From NCBI RefSeq assembly GCF_901538355.1, contig NZ_LR593887.1, positions 5,556,920 through 5,620,919 of the forward strand: a stretch of DNA of 64,000 bases, written 5' to 3'. Below, piece after piece: positions 50,255-58,786 of the stretch. The translations under genes were made by a program, and so were the position numbers. The stretch comes from Tuwongella immobilis. Its GTDB lineage: Bacteria > Planctomycetota > Planctomycetia > Gemmatales > Gemmataceae. The notes under the pieces were generated by a model. The model did not search any database, had not been told where the DNA came from, and saw nothing but the letters and a program-made list of their open reading frames with translations. The first letter of the stretch is position 1, and each line of letters starts with the position of its first letter.

Positions 50255-52003
50255 ATGCGTCTGCATCGCCTGTTCGGGCAATTCTGCCTGATTGCTTGCG
50301 CCATCTCAAGTCGAGCGGCCATCGCCGCCGAGACACCGCCACCGCTGCAACTGGTCCCCGCCGACGCGGATTTCGTCGTCGAGATTCCCAATCCCCGTCT
50401 GTTGGCCGAAACCCTGCTCAAGCATCCCAACCTGAAGGCTGCACGCGAGTTAGAAGCGGCCAAAGAGTTGCTCGAATCCACGAATCTGACGCGATTCCTC
50501 CAGTTGGTGAGCTACTACGAACGCGATCTGGGCGTGACCTGGCCGCAACTGCTGGACCAACTCGCCGGGCGCGGAATGGTGGTCGCCGGCAAATATGCCA
50601 ACCCCGACAACACCGCCCTGCTCATCGGCGGAACCGACGATGAGCAGATGCAACGCTTCCTGGCCTTGGTCCGCAAGGTGATTGAATCCGAATATTCCCG
50701 CCAGGAAAGCAAGCTGGTGGTGGAAGAATCGACCGGCAACGGGGTCACGATTCTCTCGTTGGGGGGCCAAGCCTCGGTGATTCACTTCGATCGCACCCTC
50801 ATCATCACGGGCAAGCCGGTGAAGTTGGAGGAGGTCGAGAAATTCCGAGCGGCAAGCCTCGCACGCTTAGTCGACAGTAAGAAATTCAAGGTTAGCCGCA
50901 ATCTGAAGCCGAAATCGCCGCTCGCCTGGGCGTGGTTCGACCTGGAAGACACGAAGAAATCGCCCGAAGCCCAAGCCATCTTGGCCACCCCGCGCAATGA
51001 CCCGATCACGACATTTCTGTTCGCGGGGCTATTCGATATCTACCGCCGCTCGCCATCGCTGGTGGTGGGGCTGACCGAACAGAACGCCCAAATCAAGCTG
51101 GGCATCAAACTTCCCGCTGGCCGAGAAGGACTATCGCCGGATACTGTGCTGCATCTGAGCCATGATTCCAAGACAATGAACAGCCAACCGCTGCTGACAC
51201 CGCCGGGCACCGTGTTCAGCCACAGCTTCTATCTGGACTTGGCCGCCTTCTGGAATGACCGCGAAAAGATCTTCGCCGAAGGAATCGCCAAGAGCATCAC
51301 GGAAGCGAACAAGCCGTTCATTCCGGGGCTGAGCAACCTGACGCTGAGCAAGATTCTCACGTCGTTTGGGCCGCATCATCGCATTGTGGTAGCTCAGGTG
51401 CCGCGAAGCACGTATGCCACCGCCAAGCCGAACACGGAACTGCCGGATAGCGCCTTCGTGACGACGATTCCCGAGGCGAGCAATCGGCAAGCGATCAACG
51501 CCGCGCTGCGGGCCGGTGGGCTGGCCCTGAGCACCGTCGTGAAGACGCGATACACGCAAGAGAAAATCGGCGAGGTGACGCTGGTGGGCTACCGCTTCGA
51601 CGAGAAAACCCCGCTGCCCGACGATGAAGAAAATCTGCGATACAACTACAGCCCCTGCTTCGCATTCGTGGGCGATCAGTTGATTGTCGCCAGCTCGCTG
51701 GATCTGGGCCGCGTGCTGATTGCCGACCTGCAAAATCCCAAGGGCAAGCCCTCGCAAAAATCGAACATGCAAATGGGCTTCTATGCCGAAGGAATTGCGA
51801 AACTGGTGACCCGTGCCCCGGAAAGCCTGATTACGCAAGCGATTCTCAGCCGCGCGTTGACCATCGAAGAAGCCAAGAAGGAAGTGGAACAAGGCATCGC
51901 TTGGCTGAATCGATTGGGCAAGATCGGCATCACGACCGAATATCTGCCGAAATCCTTCGAATTATCCTTCACCTGGACCCCGCGAACCACCCCGAGCAAG
52001 TGA
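50255..52003 (+). CDS. Secreted hypothetical protein next to DUF1800
   Basis: A 582-residue protein with a signal peptide (MRLHRLFGQFCLIACAISSRAAIAA). The mature part has no recognised domain; it begins LQLVPADADFVVEIPNPRLLAETLL, followed by KHPNLKAARELEAAKELL, resembling a repeated planctomycetal module of secreted proteins. The ATG at 50255 follows GGGGAG nine bases upstream. Only 14 bases separate the stop from the DUF1800 gene, and the DUF1501 gene comes next, so the three may share a transcript. The function is unknown. Confidence 0.85.
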   Translation: MRLHRLFGQFCLIACAISSRAAIAAETPPPLQLVPADADFVVEIPNPRLLAETLLKHPNLKAARELEAAKELLESTNLTRFLQLVSYYERDLGVTWPQLLDQLAGRGMVVAGKYANPDNTALLIGGTDDEQMQRFLALVRKVIESEYSRQESKLVVEESTGNGVTILSLGGQASVIHFDRTLIITGKPVKLEEVEKFRAASLARLVDSKKFKVSRNLKPKSPLAWAWFDLEDTKKSPEAQAILATPRNDPITTFLFAGLFDIYRRSPSLVVGLTEQNAQIKLGIKLPAGREGLSPDTVLHLSHDSKTMNSQPLLTPPGTVFSHSFYLDLAAFWNDREKIFAEGIAKSITEANKPFIPGLSNLTLSKILTSFGPHHRIVVAQVPRSTYATAKPNTELPDSAFVTTIPEASNRQAINAALRAGGLALSTVVKTRYTQEKIGEVTLVGYRFDEKTPLPDDEENLRYNYSPCFAFVGDQLIVASSLDLGRVLIADLQNPKGKPSQKSNMQMGFYAEGIAKLVTRAPESLITQAILSRALTIEEAKKEVEQGIAWLNRLGKIGITTEYLPKSFELSFTWTPRTTPSK

Positions 52004-52017
52004 ACGGAGCCTTTTCC

Positions 52018-53415
52018 ATGGCGAATCGTCTGGACATCCGCACCGCCTGGGAAGCGTACCGCCCCAGCGCCAGCAACCCCTGGGATCTCCGCAAGGCCGG
52101 GCACCTGTACCGCCGGGCCGCATTCGGGGGCACCTGGAACGAATTGCAATCCGCCCTGAGCGACGGCCCCGAAAAAACCATCGAGAGACTGCTCGATGGT
52201 GGGCCGGATACCGCCAAATTCGAATCGTCGACCTTGGATTTGTCCAAGCCGATTCGCCAAGGGGCCGATCCCCAGTTGGCCGCCGCCTGGTGGCTGTATC
52301 GCATGCTGTATACGCCGCATCCGTTGGCCGAAAAGATGACGCTTTTCTGGCACAACCACTTTGCGACCAGCCAGGCGAAAGTGCAATCGCTGCGGCACAT
52401 GCTCGGCCAATACGATCTGCTCCATCGCCATGCGCTGGGGTCGTTCGGGCCGATGCTGCAAGCGATCTCCAAAGATCCGGCCATGCTCATCTGGTTGGAC
52501 ACGGTCGATTCCAAAGTCGGCAAGCCGAATGAAAATTATGCCCGCGAATTGATGGAATTGTTCAGCCTGGGCATCGGCAACTACACGGAAAAGGACATCC
52601 GCGAGGCCGCCAAGGCGTTCACCGGCTGGGGCGTGGCCAACAATGCCTATGCCTTTGTCGCCGCCGATCACGACAACACCGTCAAGAATGTGCTGGGCAA
52701 ATCGGGCAACTTCAACGGCGAAGACATCGTCGAAATCTGCCTGGATCAGCCGGCGTGCGCTCGATTCCTGGTGACGAAGTTGTATCGATACTTCATCAAC
52801 GAATCGGCACCGATTCCGCCGGGATTGTTGGAGCCGTTGGCCGAGCAATTCCGCCGCAGCAAGTATGACATTCGCCAACTCGTTGGCACGATGTTACGCT
52901 CGAATTGCTTCTTCGCAGCGGAAAATTATCGCGCCCGCATCAAATCGCCGGTCGATTTCGCACTCGGGATTCTTCGCGGACTCGAAGGCCGGGTCGGCAC
53001 CACCGGATTGGCCGATGCCATCGAATCACTCGGCCAAGTGCTATTCCAACCGCCCAGCGTCAAAGGCTGGGACGGCGGCACCACCTGGCTCAACGGCCAA
53101 ACGCTGCTGTTCCGGCAGAATTTGGCGCTGGCCATGACGTCCACCGAAGATACGCGGTTTGGCCGACGCTGCGATCCATCGCAACTCGTCCGCAAACATG
53201 CGAAATCGTCGGATACCGAAATTGTCGATTTCCTGTTGGATCTGTTCCTGCAAGGGGACGTTCCGCCGGAATCGCGGCAACAACTGCTGGGCTACTTGGC
53301 CAACGCCACCAAGCAGAAGCCGCCGGTCTACTGGACCCAAGACGATGTCGCGTCGCATCGCATTCGTGCGGTATGCCACCTGGTGTTGGCATTGCCGGTC
53401 TTCCAACTCGATTGA
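52018..53415 (+). CDS. DUF1800 domain-containing protein
   Basis: A 465-residue protein of the DUF1800 family. It contains LYRRAAFGGTWNEL near the start, AAWWLYRMLYTPHPLAEKMTLFWHNHFATSQAKV, NENYARELMELFSLGIGNYTEKDIREAAKAFTGW and FLVTKLYRYFINE. The HNHF and ARELMELFSLG blocks are family signatures. No signal peptide is visible, which is common for the family. It is nearly always next to a DUF1501 gene, as here (33 bases). The ATG at 52018 follows CGGAGCC. The molecular function is unknown. Confidence 0.94.
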   Translation: MANRLDIRTAWEAYRPSASNPWDLRKAGHLYRRAAFGGTWNELQSALSDGPEKTIERLLDGGPDTAKFESSTLDLSKPIRQGADPQLAAAWWLYRMLYTPHPLAEKMTLFWHNHFATSQAKVQSLRHMLGQYDLLHRHALGSFGPMLQAISKDPAMLIWLDTVDSKVGKPNENYARELMELFSLGIGNYTEKDIREAAKAFTGWGVANNAYAFVAADHDNTVKNVLGKSGNFNGEDIVEICLDQPACARFLVTKLYRYFINESAPIPPGLLEPLAEQFRRSKYDIRQLVGTMLRSNCFFAAENYRARIKSPVDFALGILRGLEGRVGTTGLADAIESLGQVLFQPPSVKGWDGGTTWLNGQTLLFRQNLALAMTSTEDTRFGRRCDPSQLVRKHAKSSDTEIVDFLLDLFLQGDVPPESRQQLLGYLANATKQKPPVYWTQDDVASHRIRAVCHLVLALPVFQLD

Positions 53416-53447
53416 TCACCGTGAGCCTCTGACAAGGAATGCAACCA

Positions 53448-54677
53448 ATGTCCACGAATCGCCGTGACTTTCTGAAGACCGCCAGCCTGCTGGGTTGGGG
53501 TGCCACCGTTCCGACTTTCCTGGGCAAGACCGCTCAGGCCGCGCCGAACGCCGCCAAGCCCGGTGCCAAAGATACCATTCTGGTGGTGGTGCAACTCACC
53601 GGGGGTAATGACGGGTTGAATACGGTCATCCCGTTCACCGACCCCACGTACAAAAAACTGCGTCCCACCCTAGCGATTCCCGCCGATCAGGTGCGCAAAC
53701 TGAATGATAGCATCGGGTTGCATCCGCGAATGAATGGCTTCGCGGATCTGCACGAAGATTCGAAGCTGTGCGTGGTGCAAGGGGTGGGCTATCCCAATCC
53801 CAGTCAATCGCACTTCCGTTCGATGGATATTTGGCACGCCGCCAGCACCGCCGAAACGCTGACGGAAGGCTGGTTGGGCAAGTCGCTCAAGACGCTCAAG
53901 TCGCCGAGTTTCCACTTGGCCGCGGGCAACGAATCGGCCCCGCTCGCGCTCAGCGGAGCGCCCGCACGTGTGCCGTCGATTACCTCGTTGGAAGATTTCC
54001 AACTGAAGACCGGCGGCTCATCGGGTGTCGATGCGCAAGCACAACGCAAGCTGATCGAATCCGCCGCAGCGATGCCGACCGGCCAGGGGAACCTGCTCGA
54101 CTTTGTGCAGCGCACGGCCACCAGCACCTACGACAGCAGCAAGCGCTTGCAGGAAATTGGCAAAAATTATGTGCCGAAGGTCACCTATCCGGGGACGGCC
54201 TTGGCCGCGCGGCTGCGGTTGGCAGCGCAGTTGATTTCGGCGGATGTCGGGGCGCGGATTTTCTACGTCTCCATGGACGGCTTCGACACGCACGCCAGCC
54301 AAGCGGCCTCGCACGGGAATCTGCTCGCCACCTTCAGCGATGCCATCAGCGCGTTCTACCGCGATGTCGCCGCCCATGGCCATGGCGATCGGGTGATGGT
54401 GATGACCTTCTCCGAATTCGGACGCCGAGCGGGGGAAAACGGCAGCGAAGGGACCGATCACGGCTCCGGGGCACCGATGTTCCTGGTCGGCAATCGCGTC
54501 CAAGCGGGTCTGGTCAACGCGCATCCCGACTTGACGAAACTGGACGATGGCAACCTGCGGCATAGCATGGACTTCCGACAGGTGTATGCCAGCGTGTTGG
54601 AGCAATGGCTGGGCGTGCCGAGTGAGCCGATTCTGGGTGGCAAGTTTGCACCCGCTGCCGTGCTGACTCGCAGCTAA
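53448..54677 (+). CDS. DUF1501 domain-containing Tat-exported protein
   Basis: A 409-residue protein of the DUF1501 family, related to alkaline phosphatase/sulfatase folds. A twin-arginine signal opens it (TNRRDFLKTASLLGWGATVP). VVVQLTGGNDGLNTVIPF, VQGVGYPNPSQSHFRSMDIW, ISADVGARIFYVSMDGFDTHASQ and MTFSEFGRRAGENGSEGTDHGSG are the conserved blocks with metal-binding-type Asp, His and Gly. The ATG at 53448 follows AAGGA nine bases upstream. It is paired with DUF1800; the substrate is unknown. Confidence 0.95.
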   Translation: MSTNRRDFLKTASLLGWGATVPTFLGKTAQAAPNAAKPGAKDTILVVVQLTGGNDGLNTVIPFTDPTYKKLRPTLAIPADQVRKLNDSIGLHPRMNGFADLHEDSKLCVVQGVGYPNPSQSHFRSMDIWHAASTAETLTEGWLGKSLKTLKSPSFHLAAGNESAPLALSGAPARVPSITSLEDFQLKTGGSSGVDAQAQRKLIESAAAMPTGQGNLLDFVQRTATSTYDSSKRLQEIGKNYVPKVTYPGTALAARLRLAAQLISADVGARIFYVSMDGFDTHASQAASHGNLLATFSDAISAFYRDVAAHGHGDRVMVMTFSEFGRRAGENGSEGTDHGSGAPMFLVGNRVQAGLVNAHPDLTKLDDGNLRHSMDFRQVYASVLEQWLGVPSEPILGGKFAPAAVLTRS

Positions 54678-54731
54678 GGAAACGCCCGCGGCTCCATCCC
54701 CCGACTGGCAACCTGGGAAGGATCAACTCCC

Positions 54732-55841
54732 ATGCGTGATGCCACTCGGGTGGTGCGAGCCGGAATGCCCCCCGCCGAACAGGGCGAACCGTTTCACCCC
54801 GGCCCGGTCTTCGCTGCCAAGTTTCATCTGGCCGGCGATCCGGGCCAAGTGTCCTATTCGTACGGTCGCATGCACAATCCTACCTGGACGCACTTCGAGG
54901 AAGCACTGGCCGAACTCGAAGGCGGCCCCAGTCGCGTCTTTGCTTCGGGAATGGCCGCCGTCAGCGCGGTGCTTGGCAGCGTTCTGCGCCCCGGCGATGT
55001 GCTGGTGATTCCCGACGATGGCTACTTCACCGCTCGACTGCTCATGGATGGCTATTTCACGGAAATGGGCATTGTCATCCGCCGCGCTCCCACCACCGGA
55101 AATGCCCAGGCAGCACTGCTCGATGGGGCGAAACTGCTCTGGATCGAAACGCCGAGCAATCCCGGCCTAGATGTCTGCGAATTGTCGACACTCATTGCCG
55201 CCGCGCAGGCCAAAGGCGTGCTGACCGCCGTGGACAACACCACCGCCACCGTTTTGGGCCAAAAGCCGCTCCACTTCGGGGCCGATTTTTCGGTTTCTTC
55301 CGACACCAAAGCGCTCACCGGGCATAGCGATCTGGTCATGGGCCATGTCGCGGTGCGCGAAACCCGTTGGCTAAACGCCATCACCCAATGGCGGACGCGC
55401 ATCGGAGCCATCCCCGGCCCGATGGAAGTTTGGCTGGCCCATCGCTCGCTTGCCACCTTGGATGTCCGCATGGAGCGCATCCAGGCGAACGCTTTGGCAA
55501 TCGCTCGGTATCTGAAGACTCGCGACGATGTCACGAATGTGCGCTATCCCGGCTTGCCCGACGATCCGGCATACCCCATCGCCAGCCGACAAATGACGCA
55601 CTTTGGGCCGATCGTCTGCTTCGAGTTGCCGAACAAGAGCACCGCCGAGCGCTTCTTCGCGGCCAGCAAACTCGTGGCCGAGGCGACCAGCTTTGGCGGT
55701 GTCCACACATCCGGCGAGCGACGCGCACGCTGGGGCGGCGATGCGATTTCCGAAGGATATATCCGACTCAGTCTGGGCATCGAACATGCCGACGATTTGA
55801 TTGCCGATTTGGAGCAGGCATTGAACGCCTGCCGTGAATGA
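54732..55841 (+). CDS. Cys/Met metabolism PLP-dependent enzyme
   Basis: A 369-residue enzyme of the cystathionine gamma-lyase/synthase family. The PLP lysine is Lys193 in SVSSDTKALTGHSD. SYSYGRMHNPT carries the phosphate-binding Tyr and Arg, and FASGMAAVSAVL and ETPSNPGLDV complete the cofactor site. It could be cystathionine gamma-synthase, gamma-lyase, methionine gamma-lyase or O-acetylhomoserine sulfhydrylase; the motifs visible do not decide which. The ATG at 54732 follows GGAAGGA about eleven bases upstream. Confidence 0.92.
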   Translation: MRDATRVVRAGMPPAEQGEPFHPGPVFAAKFHLAGDPGQVSYSYGRMHNPTWTHFEEALAELEGGPSRVFASGMAAVSAVLGSVLRPGDVLVIPDDGYFTARLLMDGYFTEMGIVIRRAPTTGNAQAALLDGAKLLWIETPSNPGLDVCELSTLIAAAQAKGVLTAVDNTTATVLGQKPLHFGADFSVSSDTKALTGHSDLVMGHVAVRETRWLNAITQWRTRIGAIPGPMEVWLAHRSLATLDVRMERIQANALAIARYLKTRDDVTNVRYPGLPDDPAYPIASRQMTHFGPIVCFELPNKSTAERFFAASKLVAEATSFGGVHTSGERRARWGGDAISEGYIRLSLGIEHADDLIADLEQALNACRE

Positions 55842-55862
55842 GGCATAAGTCTGTCAACGACA

Positions 55863-55900
55863 CAACCGTCGAGCAGTTCCCAAGAACGACTCGACGGTTG
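55863..55900. terminator. Bidirectional hairpin between convergent genes
   Basis: CAACCGTCGAG (55863-55873) and CTCGACGGTTG (55890-55900) pair perfectly over 11 bases with a 16-base loop. It lies between the PLP enzyme and the Pro-rich membrane protein gene. No U-tract on either strand. Confidence 0.6.
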
Positions 55901-55931
55901 ATGATTCGCATGCCAGCGGAGATTGTCCCAA

Positions 55932-56738
55932 TCACTTGACCGGGGGCAATTCCAACGGCGGCAGTTCCAGATTCAGCGGCGGCAACGGTTCCAGCATTGG
56001 AGCGGGCTTGGCGTCGGGAATCTTGACTTCCGGGGCCGCGGTCGGGGCCGCAGTCGGGGCGACTGGAGCCATCGGAGCCGGAGCGGACTTCGGAGCATCG
56101 AGTTCCGGCAGAATCAACGGCGCATCCAGCGGAGCCGGAGGAGCCGGAGCGTTCTTGACCGGGCTATTCACCGGCGGCAGCGTCAATTCCGGCTGCGGCA
56201 TCGGCGATGGCATCGGCTTGGCATCGGGAATCGGAGCCAACGCAGGAGCCTCGATCGGATCCAGTTTGATCGCAGGCGGGGTCATCGAGATCGGCGGAGC
56301 CACCGGCGCGGGCAATTCCAGATTCACCGGCTGAATTTCCGGCTTGGCTTCCGGCATCGCAACCACGGGCGTGGCATTGGTTTCCGGCTTCTTGCTCATC
56401 GGAGCCGCAGGCATTCCGGGCATCGGCATCGGCATCGGCACGCCACCCGCCCCTGGAGCAGCACCACCAGCGCCAGCTCCCGCAGCACCCGCACCCGGAT
56501 CGCCCGCAGGCGGAGCCACTGGAGCAGGGGCTTGGACCGCAGGCAGCGGTTCCAACTTGCTAAGATCGACCTTCGGCGCGGACGGAGCCCGCATGCTTTC
56601 GTATTCGCTGTAATCGAGATACAGCAGCACCGTGCCGCCGATCATCGCCAACAGCGAGATGGCCAGCAATCCGGTATAAGCGTCGTTTCGTGGTTTGACA
56701 GCCGGTTCGGAGCGGCTGCGAGATCGGGCAATCGCCAT
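55932..56738 (-). CDS. Membrane-anchored proline/alanine-rich protein
   Basis: A 268-residue protein. A short basic cytoplasmic segment (MAIARSRSRSEPAVKPRN) is followed by one membrane helix (GLLAISLLAMIGGTVLLYL). The remaining 220 residues are Pro/Ala-rich (APAPVAPPAG, PMPMPMPGMPAAPM, LPPLNLELPPLELPPVK). The chain is likely extended and reaches away from the membrane. The ATG at 56738 follows GGAAGGA. It is the last of four minus-strand genes for anchored proteins; a hairpin (56811-56838) separates it from the preceding gene. Function unknown. Confidence 0.85.
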   Translation of the reverse strand: MAIARSRSRSEPAVKPRNDAYTGLLAISLLAMIGGTVLLYLDYSEYESMRAPSAPKVDLSKLEPLPAVQAPAPVAPPAGDPGAGAAGAGAGGAAPGAGGVPMPMPMPGMPAAPMSKKPETNATPVVAMPEAKPEIQPVNLELPAPVAPPISMTPPAIKLDPIEAPALAPIPDAKPMPSPMPQPELTLPPVNSPVKNAPAPPAPLDAPLILPELDAPKSAPAPMAPVAPTAAPTAAPEVKIPDAKPAPMLEPLPPLNLELPPLELPPVK

Positions 56739-56810
56739 AGTACGCGTTTCCTTCCGTTTCCGGTCGAGTCCGGGAACATCAGTTCATCGGCAACGGGTTG
56801 AATGGGAGCG

Positions 56811-56838
56811 GTTGTCCGGTTGGCTTCCACCGGACAAC
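56811..56838 (-). terminator. Hairpin between the coiled-coil and Pro-rich genes
   Basis: GTTGTCCGGT (56811-56820) and ACCGGACAAC (56829-56838) pair perfectly over 10 bases with an eight-base loop, 35 bases after the stop of the upstream gene. There is no U-tract. It may reduce or end transcription toward the Pro-rich gene. Confidence 0.45.
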
Positions 56839-56872
56839 GGGATGACAGCATGCGACCTTGTGGGGGTCACAC

Positions 56873-57796
56873 TCAACGCGTTCCCAGCGACAGGGTTCCC
56901 ACGGTATCGCCGGTTTGTGCCTTGTCGCGGGTCGCCGGAATAAACTGGCCAACCGCTTCCTTGGCGCGGGCCTGCCGAATTTGCAATTTGCCCAGGAACT
57001 TCGAGGCATTGGGATTGTCCGGCACCAGGCGATAGACCGCCAGTTCCGCCCCCGGTTGCACGCCCGCATCCGAGCCAACCGAAATCGTGGTCAATCCGTT
57101 GGGCAGAATGTTGGTGATTTGGCCGGTAAGATTCGCCGGGACCGCCGGACCAGTGCTGCTCAGAATCGCAGGGCTGCTGGCGCCGGTGCCACTGCTGGCC
57201 ATGGCGTTGCCGGTGCTGCCACCCACGGAGCGCACTTGCGCTTCCAGGGCACGCACCCGCTGCGACATATCTTCCATGGTTTGCAGCAATCGCTCGTTGC
57301 GATCCTTGGACGACTTGTACGCAATTTCCTTTTCGGTCGCCTTTTGGCGTTCCGTGTTCACCTGAGTTCGCAGGGCGATATTATCCGATTGCAATTGGGC
57401 TTCGATCTTCTTCAGATCGTCGCGTTCTTTACGAATCCGGTCCAATTCCGCCACCGAGGTATTTTGCGTCGTGCCCGAGAGTTCTTTCTCCTGGGTCAAC
57501 GCCACCTTATCTTTTTCGAGCCGGGTGATATCTTCTTTCGACGTATCCAGTTGCGCTCGCAGGTCCGCCACTTGACGGCTCAGTTCCCGAGCGCGGGCTT
57601 GTTCGGTGTCTACGTCCAACTTACGCTGCGTCATTTCGGCTTTGTAGGCGGCTTCCGCAGTCTTGGCGACATCGGCGGCCTTCTGATACTCCACGCGCCA
57701 ATTGGTGCGCGTCACGAATACCACCACGACAAACCCGCTGACCAGCAAGCTGAACAGCAGGTTCAGAAAGACGAGAATTTTCCCCACCGCTGTCAT
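56873..57796 (-). CDS. Membrane-anchored coiled-coil protein
   Basis: A 307-residue protein. Residues 5-27 form a membrane helix (GKILVFLNLLFSLLVSGFVVVVFV). Residues about 35-185 are a long coiled coil rich in Glu, Lys, Gln and Ala (ARARELSRQVADLRAQLDTSKEDITRLEK). A C-terminal domain of about 80 residues follows a Ser/Gly linker (ITNILPNGLTTISVGSDAGVQPGAELAVYR), similar in pattern to an SH3/barrel-like domain. The ATG at 57796 follows GGAGGATC. It has its own strong promoter at 57950-57977, so it need not depend on the upstream pair. The protein probably lies mostly outside the cytoplasm. Function unknown. Confidence 0.85.
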   Translation of the reverse strand: MTAVGKILVFLNLLFSLLVSGFVVVVFVTRTNWRVEYQKAADVAKTAEAAYKAEMTQRKLDVDTEQARARELSRQVADLRAQLDTSKEDITRLEKDKVALTQEKELSGTTQNTSVAELDRIRKERDDLKKIEAQLQSDNIALRTQVNTERQKATEKEIAYKSSKDRNERLLQTMEDMSQRVRALEAQVRSVGGSTGNAMASSGTGASSPAILSSTGPAVPANLTGQITNILPNGLTTISVGSDAGVQPGAELAVYRLVPDNPNASKFLGKLQIRQARAKEAVGQFIPATRDKAQTGDTVGTLSLGTR

Positions 57797-57949
57797 CGCC
57801 GATCCTCCGGAAACGGAACGAAGCCCGTCGAAGCCTGACCGGGCATTCGTCTACCGCTGGAATTGTCATCCCAATCGCCTTCGAGTAAGAGCGTCCTCAC
57901 TCGAACACCTGTCATCCCATCCGTGAGCGCCACGGGCACCATGACCGGG

Positions 57950-57977
57950 CTTATAGCGAGCCGAGCAATCCTGTCAA
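57950..57977 (-). promoter_or_regulatory. Strong promoter upstream of the coiled-coil gene at 57796
   Basis: On the minus strand a perfect TTGACA (57972-57977) and TATAAG (57950-57955) are 16 bases apart. The -35 box overlaps the stop codon of the preceding gene. The leader would be about 145 bases and includes TTCGAGT/ACTCGAA (57880-57905), a 7-bp hairpin. Confidence 0.65.
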
Positions 57978-58759
57978 CGCGGAGTATTCTTGCCGGTGTT
58001 GAGCGACAATTCACCGCGGTACGCCTTCAATTCGTTCAACCGATTCGTGAGCGAATTTTTCCGTTTCAGCAGCAACTGCGTTTCCGCCAATCCATTGGTC
58101 AACGACGGTCGCAGATAATCGATTTCGTCGTTGATCCGCACCAACAGGTCTTGTTGTTCCCGCAGCAGGGTCCGCAGCCCCTTCTTGTCCGCGACATCAA
58201 TCAACTCGTTGGTCAGCATCTGATGCTTTTCGATCAGATCTTTTTCTTTCAATTGCGAGTCTTTGATTTCGCCGGCAATCCGATCCAACTGCGAGCGATA
58301 GGCATCCACCGCCACCAGCGATGCACCCGTGGGGCTTTCCTTAATCGGGGCACGCCCCTCCAGCTTGCTGATGTCCAGATTTCCGCTCGGATCCAGCACC
58401 AGCTCTTGCACCGGCTCCGCAACGGCCTTCTTCTGGCCATTCGCATCGGTGTAGCTGCCCGATTGCACCAGTTCGAGTTGGCTGGCATAGAACGCTTGAC
58501 GGGCAGGACGTTCCTTTTCCAACGCCGTCAATTTGGTGTTCGCAGCCGTCCAGGAATATTTTGCGCGATATCCCGCACGATTGAGCGTTTTGATTTTGTC
58601 TTCCAGCTTCGTCAGCCGGGTATTCTTCCACTCTTCGCCACCCCGAGCGGGGTTCGGCTTCAGCGGAACAAATTGCGTGTAGACCGAGGTGGCCAACGTC
58701 AACGCCATCATACTCGACGCGAAGATCAGGCCAACCAGTAGCTTCCCGAAGAAGGTCAT
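57974..58759 (-). CDS. Membrane-anchored coiled-coil protein
   Basis: A 261-residue protein with an N-terminal membrane helix (FFGKLLVGLIFASSMMALTLATSVY), then two coiled-coil regions (residues about 45-95, and about 150-250 with LDRIAGEIKDSQLKEKDLIEKHQML), separated by a short globular or loop segment. The ATG at 58759 follows AAGGAG. It lies 27 bases after the gene at 58787 and is translated in the same direction, so the two are probably one transcript. No enzymatic motif. Confidence 0.85.
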   Translation of the reverse strand: MTFFGKLLVGLIFASSMMALTLATSVYTQFVPLKPNPARGGEEWKNTRLTKLEDKIKTLNRAGYRAKYSWTAANTKLTALEKERPARQAFYASQLELVQSGSYTDANGQKKAVAEPVQELVLDPSGNLDISKLEGRAPIKESPTGASLVAVDAYRSQLDRIAGEIKDSQLKEKDLIEKHQMLTNELIDVADKKGLRTLLREQQDLLVRINDEIDYLRPSLTNGLAETQLLLKRKNSLTNRLNELKAYRGELSLNTGKNTPR

Positions 58760-58786
58760 GACCGCTCCTTAGTGTGCCCAGATGCT

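Noticed and set aside
55936-56801. Plus-strand Arg- or Gly-rich frames opposite the Pro/Ala-rich gene
   Set aside because: They are antisense products of the biased composition; the minus-strand frame has a ribosome binding site and membrane anchor.
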